Shown here: one piece after another, positions 23,085-27,094 of the stretch
Numbering within the stretch: position 1 is the first letter of the stretch
Layout of the letters: each line of letters opens with the position of its first letter
Assembly (NCBI GenBank): GCA_964448085.1
Contig: CAYUUX010000011.1
Location: 1 to 27,094, forward strand
Direction: 5' to 3'
Length of the DNA stretch: 27,094 bases
Source: CAIJMI01 sp964448085
GTDB lineage: Bacteria > Patescibacteriota > Microgenomatia > UBA10105 > UBA927
Position numbers and translations under genes: made by a program
The notes under the pieces: model-generated
Database searches by the model: none
What the model saw: only the letters and a program-made list of their open reading frames with translations
What the model was told of the DNA's origin: nothing

Positions 23085-23146
23085 ACCCCCACCTAGGTGT
23101 TGTGACGACGTTGGCGTCATAATGTGTACTGGTGGGGGATTTTTTT
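23085..23146 (+). terminator. Composite terminator of small-protein operon 4
   Basis: Outer stem CCCCCACC (23086-23093) / GGTGGGGG (23131-23138), followed by A and seven T's. An inner TGACG/CGTCA hairpin (23102-23119) sits in the long loop. The plan, and the CGTCATAATG stretch after the inner hairpin, recall the terminators of operons 1-3, though the outer stem differs in sequence. Confidence 0.85.
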
Positions 23147-23151
23147 GGTTC

Positions 23152-23179
23152 TTGCAAATATTGGCAGTCACGATATGAT
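23152..23179 (+). promoter_or_regulatory. Promoter of the 90-aa gene before lepA
   Basis: TTGCAA (23152-23157), 16 bp, TATGAT (23174-23179). The -10 overlaps CACGATATG (23169-23177), the exact reverse complement of the CATATCGTG core of the small-protein leader motif, which may be chance. Confidence 0.55.
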
Positions 23180-23216
23180 GATCATGGTTTTTCTGCCCCA
23201 AACAAAGGAGTTTTCT

Positions 23217-23489
23217 ATGGCACCCGCACGATGTGAAGCGAACATGTTTAATGCAGTGGTGGGAAAGCATGAACAAAAGGTGATCGCAATAGTGCACACA
23301 GGTGAAGTTCGTTCGTTTGGCGACTTTGTTGTTCGGGGAACAGAAGATGGGTTTACATTGAGAAAAGGGGAAGAAGAGCGCATTGAACGCGTTTGCGCAA
23401 CGGATACAGATGAATATGGCGTACCTGCAGATACGCGTAGGATCCCGACACCTCTTGGGTTAATTGACGTGATTGCCGTCAAAAAGTGA
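23217..23489 (+). CDS. Hypothetical protein, 90 aa, beta-rich
   Basis: Start ATG 23217 is set by AAAGGAG (23204-23210); an in-frame opening further upstream spans the promoter. The soluble protein alternates short beta strands and turns (KVIAIVHTGEVRSFGDFVVR, then DGFTLRKGEEERIERV) and ends with a PTPLGLIDVIAVKK strand. I do not recognise the family. It lies between operon 4's terminator and lepA, and lepA's promoter begins just after its stop. Confidence 0.72.
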   Translation: MAPARCEANMFNAVVGKHEQKVIAIVHTGEVRSFGDFVVRGTEDGFTLRKGEEERIERVCATDTDEYGVPADTRRIPTPLGLIDVIAVKK

Positions 23490-23512
23490 TCGCGTCTTTT
23501 GTCTTCGGTTCT

Positions 23513-23530
23513 TGGTATAATCCAGGAAAG
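23513..23530 (+). promoter_or_regulatory. lepA promoter and ribosome binding site
   Basis: Extended -10 TGgTATAAT (23513-23521), then AGGAAAG (23524-23530) nine bases before ATG 23540. The 5' leader would be only about a dozen bases. Confidence 0.65.
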
Positions 23531-23539
23531 ATAACTTCT

Positions 23540-25408
23540 ATGAAGGATCAAGCACATATCCGCAATTTTGCCATTATTGCCCATATTGACCACGGCAAGT
23601 CGACCCTTGCCGATCGGTTATTGGAAATGACCAAAACGGTTGCCATGCGCGATATGCAGGAGCAACTTCTGGACAGTAATCCAATTGAACGGGAACGCGG
23701 TATTACCATCAAACTTGCACCCGTCCGCATGCACTATACACATGGGCACGAGGAATATATTCTCAATCTCATCGATACACCCGGACATGTGGATTTTGGT
23801 TATGAAGTGTCACGATCATTGGCAGCTTGTGAAGGCGCGTTGTTGGTTGTTGATGCAACGCAGGGCGTGCAGGCACAGACACTGGCAAATCTTCACCAAG
23901 CCCGCGTTAACCATCTAACCATTCTTCCCATCATCAACAAAATCGATATGCCCATGGCGCGGATTGGCGAGACGGAAGATGAGTTGGTGGATTTGGGATT
24001 TGCACGGGAAGATATCTTGCATATTTCTGCAAAAACCGGCACACATGTTGACCAGGTGCTGCAGGCAATTGTTAATCGAATACCAGCTCCTGTCGGAACA
24101 AAAGATGCGCCGACTCGCGCGCTCATTTTTTCCTCACAATACGATAGCCACAAAGGTGTTGTTGTATTTGTTCGATTAATTGATGGTTTGATACAGTACA
24201 CACCAGAAACACATATTCGATTTTTGGCATCACAGTCTACGGTAACACCAATCGAAATTGGCGTGTTTCATCCAAAAATGCTTCCCACAAAAATACTGCA
24301 TGCGGGAGAAGTTGGGTATATTGCAACGGGTCTCAAAGATGTGCGTTTGGCAAATGTGGGGGACACGATTACGGTTGTTTCTGGAGACGAGCACATACCA
24401 AATGTTGTAGCGCTTTCCGGATACAAAGAACCCAAACCCATGGTATTCGTCGGGTTATTTCCGATTGTCAGCAGCGAATTCCAACACGCCCGGGAAGCAA
24501 TGGAAAAATTACGGCTTTCCGACAGCGCGTTTACATTCCGGCCGATTTCTTCTCTTGCCTTGGGAAATGGATTTCACTGCGGATTTTTAGGGCTTCTGCA
24601 CGCAGAAATTGTCCAAGAGCGCATCCAACGGGAATTCGGATTGTCGCTTCTTGCCACAAGCCCGTCTGTTGAGTATCTTCTGACCTTAAAATCCGGCACT
24701 TCCTTGTCGCGCCTTGGGTTTACCGCATCGTCTGTGGTGGAAGAGAAGGATGGAAAGACTGTTGTATCGATACAATCCGCAACAGAGTATCCCGATCCGA
24801 CCGTTATTGATGACGTCAAAGAACCGATTATGCAGGTAGCCGTCTATTGCCCGAAGCGGTTTGTCGGCGCTGTGATGCAGCTTGCCCAGGAAAAACGGGG
24901 TGTGTATGTGGATCTTGTGTACCACGGAGAGCAAGCCGAATTTACCTACCTCATCCCGCTTTCAGAGATGATTGTGGATTTTTTTGATCGGCTTAAAAGC
25001 GTAACGGAAGGGTATGCGTCGCTTGACTATGAATTCTATGAATACCAGAGAGTGGAAGTGTCCAAGGTGGATATTCTTGTGAATCGTGAGCGGGTGGACG
25101 CGCTCGCATTTTTGATTGTTCGCGACCAGGCGCGCCGCAGAGGAAAAGAGATTGTGGAACGTCTTATCGAAGTATTGCCACGGCAGCAATTTACGGTTCC
25201 CGTGCAGGCGGCAATTGGCGGGGAAATTATTGCCCGTGGAGACATCAAGTCGTTTCGAAAAGACGTTATACAGAAGCTTTACGGAGGAGACAGAACGCGG
25301 AAAGATAAGCTCTTGGAAGCACAGAAAAAAGGGAAAGCAAAAATGAAGATGATTGGCAAAGTGGAGATTCCGCAAACCGCGTTTTTTGACGTACTTCGCA
25401 AACGGTAA
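23540..25408 (+). CDS. lepA: Elongation factor 4 (LepA), ribosomal back-translocase
   Basis: GTPase that acts on the ribosome, back-translocating or rescuing stalled elongation and helping subunit biogenesis. The 622-aa protein has all five G motifs: AHIDHGKS (G1, residues 14-21), RGITIK (G2), DTPGHVD (G3), NKID (G4) and SAKTG (G5). Domains II-V follow. The C-terminal domain peculiar to LepA is present, with the KDVIQKLYGGDRTRKDKLLE and GKVEIPQTAF signatures. Start ATG 23540 is chosen over an in-frame GTG at 23486 because it has the promoter and ribosome binding site and matches the family's N-terminus. A terminator follows. Confidence 0.97.
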   Translation: MKDQAHIRNFAIIAHIDHGKSTLADRLLEMTKTVAMRDMQEQLLDSNPIERERGITIKLAPVRMHYTHGHEEYILNLIDTPGHVDFGYEVSRSLAACEGALLVVDATQGVQAQTLANLHQARVNHLTILPIINKIDMPMARIGETEDELVDLGFAREDILHISAKTGTHVDQVLQAIVNRIPAPVGTKDAPTRALIFSSQYDSHKGVVVFVRLIDGLIQYTPETHIRFLASQSTVTPIEIGVFHPKMLPTKILHAGEVGYIATGLKDVRLANVGDTITVVSGDEHIPNVVALSGYKEPKPMVFVGLFPIVSSEFQHAREAMEKLRLSDSAFTFRPISSLALGNGFHCGFLGLLHAEIVQERIQREFGLSLLATSPSVEYLLTLKSGTSLSRLGFTASSVVEEKDGKTVVSIQSATEYPDPTVIDDVKEPIMQVAVYCPKRFVGAVMQLAQEKRGVYVDLVYHGEQAEFTYLIPLSEMIVDFFDRLKSVTEGYASLDYEFYEYQRVEVSKVDILVNRERVDALAFLIVRDQARRRGKEIVERLIEVLPRQQFTVPVQAAIGGEIIARGDIKSFRKDVIQKLYGGDRTRKDKLLEAQKKGKAKMKMIGKVEIPQTAFFDVLRKR

Positions 25409-25802
25409 ACTCTTTGGAAAACGTGCATCATTTTGATGCATTAACGTTTTTTTCTTTTCACACAATTTTTTCAAAACCATGGCTAGATTTTTACAGTTTT
25501 TGCGTGTTAAGAAATGGTGTTTTTCCTTGATATACCGGCCTAAATTCAAAGGGTATTTGTGATTATCTTATTGCCATGTTAACAAGGGCATCTATTGAGG
25601 AATATCATAGTTCAATACACAAAATTGGGTCATTTTGAGGCTAAATTCGGACTTGCATTCTGTGAAACTTCGTTATTATTATATATGAAGAGTTGGTAAA
25701 GTTTGGTAAAAGTTTTTGTAAAAATTAGTACAAATTTGTAAATTTTAGGAACGTCGGTATCGAAACAAGGGTTTGGGCGATACGGACCTGCCCTTTGCCT
25801 GT
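25409..25802. other. AT-rich spacer between lepA and the HTH-sensor gene
   Basis: 394 bp without a supportable gene. The left end holds the lepA terminator. The middle is strongly AT-rich. From about 25690 to 25752 are four to five related T-tract/A-tract units (TTGGTAAAG, TTTGGTAAAA, TTTTTGTAAAAA, TTTGTAAATTT) 9-23 bp apart. I see no clear -35/-10 pair for the downstream gene and no ribosome binding site. The AT-rich units could bend DNA or be binding sites. Confidence 0.55.
25418..25453 (+). terminator. lepA terminator
   Basis: TGCATCA-TTT-TGATGCA (25424-25440) is a perfect 7-bp hairpin; flanking AAAACG and CGTTTT extend it, with a TTAA bulge, into a T-run ending at 25453. Confidence 0.8.
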
Positions 25803-27094
25803 ATGCCCAAAACCTATTCCGTAAAAGAAGCCGCAGCAATCCTCGGTTTTTCTACCAACACGATCTACACCTACCTCAACGACCGAAAGTTAAAAGGGAT
25901 CCGTGTTGGTAAAGGGAAATTCCGTATTCCCCAAAGTGAGATTGATCGAATGACAGGAAGTACGCAACCAACATCGGTTATCGTTCCCCAGGTCGAAGCG
26001 ACTGAGCAGCGTGTTTTTGAACCATTTGTTGTCAAGCGTCCTGTTGAAAACAATGTGCTTTCTTTATATGACTGGCTTATAGGGTTGGGGAGTATGATTT
26101 TGGGTGGTTCCATGTTTGTTTATACAGCCGCTCTCGATCACATGGTTCAGCCCCAGTTTGTCTTTTGGTATGGTATCGTTCGATTTCTGTTGATCTTGTT
26201 TGGTTTTGGGTATATTGTCTCCAAATTCTTAGTCAGAATTTCTCCTTTGTGGCCCGTGATTTACAAAGTAAGTCTTTTTGGCATCTATGGATGGTTTTTT
26301 GGTCTTTCCTTGGTGGCACAGGATACGAAAGGTGCCGTGATTGGACTTATTCCTGCGGTCATTATTTTGCTTGAGTTGTTTGTCACACAGTCCTTTTCGT
26401 CTCTGGTTACGTTCGCCATCTTGCTGATTGCGTTTGTGAATACTGCGCTTGTTGCTTTTTTCCCAATCCAATTAACGCAGCTTTTGTCTTCTTTTGGAAT
26501 TGTTGGACCGTTGGGTCTATGGGGTAATATTGCGATTGTCCTTGTTCCATACATTGTCTATATCGGGATGGTCGTAACGTACAGAAGCGCTTCGCGCTTG
26601 TACTATGTGATCGTATTTTTTTGTTCGCTTGCTTGTATGTTCGGCGGATATTACACGGGCGTGAATCTCTTTTGGCGGCAGGGGTTGTCGTTTTTGTTTG
26701 TCGGTCTCGTGTTATTTGCCCACATCTGTTTTGAGACAGCCAGCATGCGTGCCGTCAAGAAGCCATGGCTCTCATTATTTACGTTTGGATCACTTGCCAT
26801 TTTATTCCTCGGTGTTATCGCGTCGCTCAAAATTTTTGAACTGACGATGTATGAGTATGCGAACCGCGAGCTCCAGGTAAAGGTAGAAAACGGCAAACTC
26901 TATTTAGAAACCATTTTTCAATACGCACAACGGATGTTTCACATACATACCTCAGACGAGGTTGTCGTTCGTGCCATTGCCAGGAAAGATCGGGAGGTGT
27001 TAACGGAACAGGCAAAAATGCTTTTTGAACAATTTCCCCATGTCTACCGTGTGGTCATTCTGGACAAAGAAGGAACGGAAGTGGCCAATTACCC
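25803..27094 (+). CDS. Membrane-tethered HTH sensor protein (partial): MerR/excisionase HTH + ~9 TM + extracytoplasmic sensor region
   Basis: Partial gene running off the right edge (430 full codons, no stop). Residues 1-50 are a MerR/excisionase-type helix-turn-helix (TYSVKEAAAILGFSTNTIYT, then RVGKGKFRIPQSEIDRM). A polar linker (51-88) leads to about nine membrane helices (near 90-110, 119-139, 150-172, 177-196, 199-220, 236-260, 266-285, 293-312, 322-344). An odd number puts the region after 345 outside the cell. That region starts with a long helix (YANRELQVKVENGKLYLETI) and then a strand pair VYRVVILDKEGTEV, as in Cache-type sensors. The remaining domains lie beyond the window. It probably senses an outside signal and alters transcription directly, which is inference. 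The ATG has no Shine-Dalgarno; a TTG 30 bases upstream in frame is possible. Confidence 0.75.
   Translation, partial: MPKTYSVKEAAAILGFSTNTIYTYLNDRKLKGIRVGKGKFRIPQSEIDRMTGSTQPTSVIVPQVEATEQRVFEPFVVKRPVENNVLSLYDWLIGLGSMILGGSMFVYTAALDHMVQPQFVFWYGIVRFLLILFGFGYIVSKFLVRISPLWPVIYKVSLFGIYGWFFGLSLVAQDTKGAVIGLIPAVIILLELFVTQSFSSLVTFAILLIAFVNTALVAFFPIQLTQLLSSFGIVGPLGLWGNIAIVLVPYIVYIGMVVTYRSASRLYYVIVFFCSLACMFGGYYTGVNLFWRQGLSFLFVGLVLFAHICFETASMRAVKKPWLSLFTFGSLAILFLGVIASLKIFELTMYEYANRELQVKVENGKLYLETIFQYAQRMFHIHTSDEVVVRAIARKDREVLTEQAKMLFEQFPHVYRVVILDKEGTEVANY

Noticed and set aside
24962..25549. 195-codon minus-strand frame opposite the end of lepA
   Set aside because: Mostly antisense to conserved LepA sequence, starting in the AT-rich spacer without a promoter or ribosome binding site.
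1..27094. Recoding of UGA as in Gracilibacteria or Absconditabacteria
   Set aside because: UGA ends thrC, the GNAT gene, the VanX-like gene, leuS and others at natural C-termini and forms ATGA overlaps.
1..27094. CRISPR arrays, tRNA or rRNA genes, insertion sequences
   Set aside because: No regularly spaced repeats, cloverleaf-like sequence, rRNA segments or transposase genes were seen by eye.

Overview
The window looks like part of a compact bacterial chromosome of intermediate G+C (my impression is mid-40s percent). UGA, UAA and UAG all behave as stops, so the code appears standard. Gene density is high, many genes overlap by ATGA, and several have no Shine-Dalgarno sequence because the start codon sits 6-8 nt after a -10 box. 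ComEC is split into two short proteins, and many small proteins belong to no family I recognise. Together this suggests a Candidate Phyla Radiation (Patescibacteria) type genome. That is an inference; no rRNA or other phylogenetic marker was compared.

Layout. 1-471: AT-rich spacer with one terminator-like hairpin. 472-5699: leuS, then DNA-uptake genes comEA, comEC (membrane part) and a separate comEC-type metallo-beta-lactamase. 5727-6060: a 90-aa minus-strand gene, divergent from a T-box leader (about 6089-6305). The T-box precedes an ATGA-coupled operon: thrC, a GNAT acetyltransferase, a VanX-like M15 peptidase and argS. Two overlapping unknown ORFs follow, possibly one frameshifted gene. 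12062-13192: a leaderless M14-type metallopeptidase.

13200-19125 and 21500-23146 hold the most unusual content: four operons of small unknown proteins. The first three encode soluble, mostly helical proteins of 67-131 aa. The fourth encodes small membrane proteins. All four share one leader plan: a promoter, then 20-24 nt after the -10 box a short hairpin (U-run after three of the four), then 22-29 nt later the motif CTTTACCATATCGTG (exact in three, 11 of 14 core bases in the fourth). The first three end, directly after the last stop codon, in near-identical copies of a ~95-nt terminator with a long outer stem around inner hairpins. The fourth ends in a terminator of similar plan. At least five of the small proteins look like diverged paralogues. 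A cytidylate-kinase-like P-loop gene lies between operons 2 and 3. A membrane-anchored nuclease-fold protein lacking the usual catalytic Glu, and a GT-C/TPR membrane protein broken by one in-frame TAA, lie between operons 3 and 4.

23217-27094: a 90-aa gene of unknown function, lepA, an AT-rich spacer with T/A-tract repeats, and the 5' part (430 codons, running off the window) of a protein joining a MerR/excisionase-type helix-turn-helix to about nine membrane helices and an extracytoplasmic sensor-like region.

The best candidates for undescribed biology are the co-regulated small-protein operons and this membrane-tethered HTH sensor.
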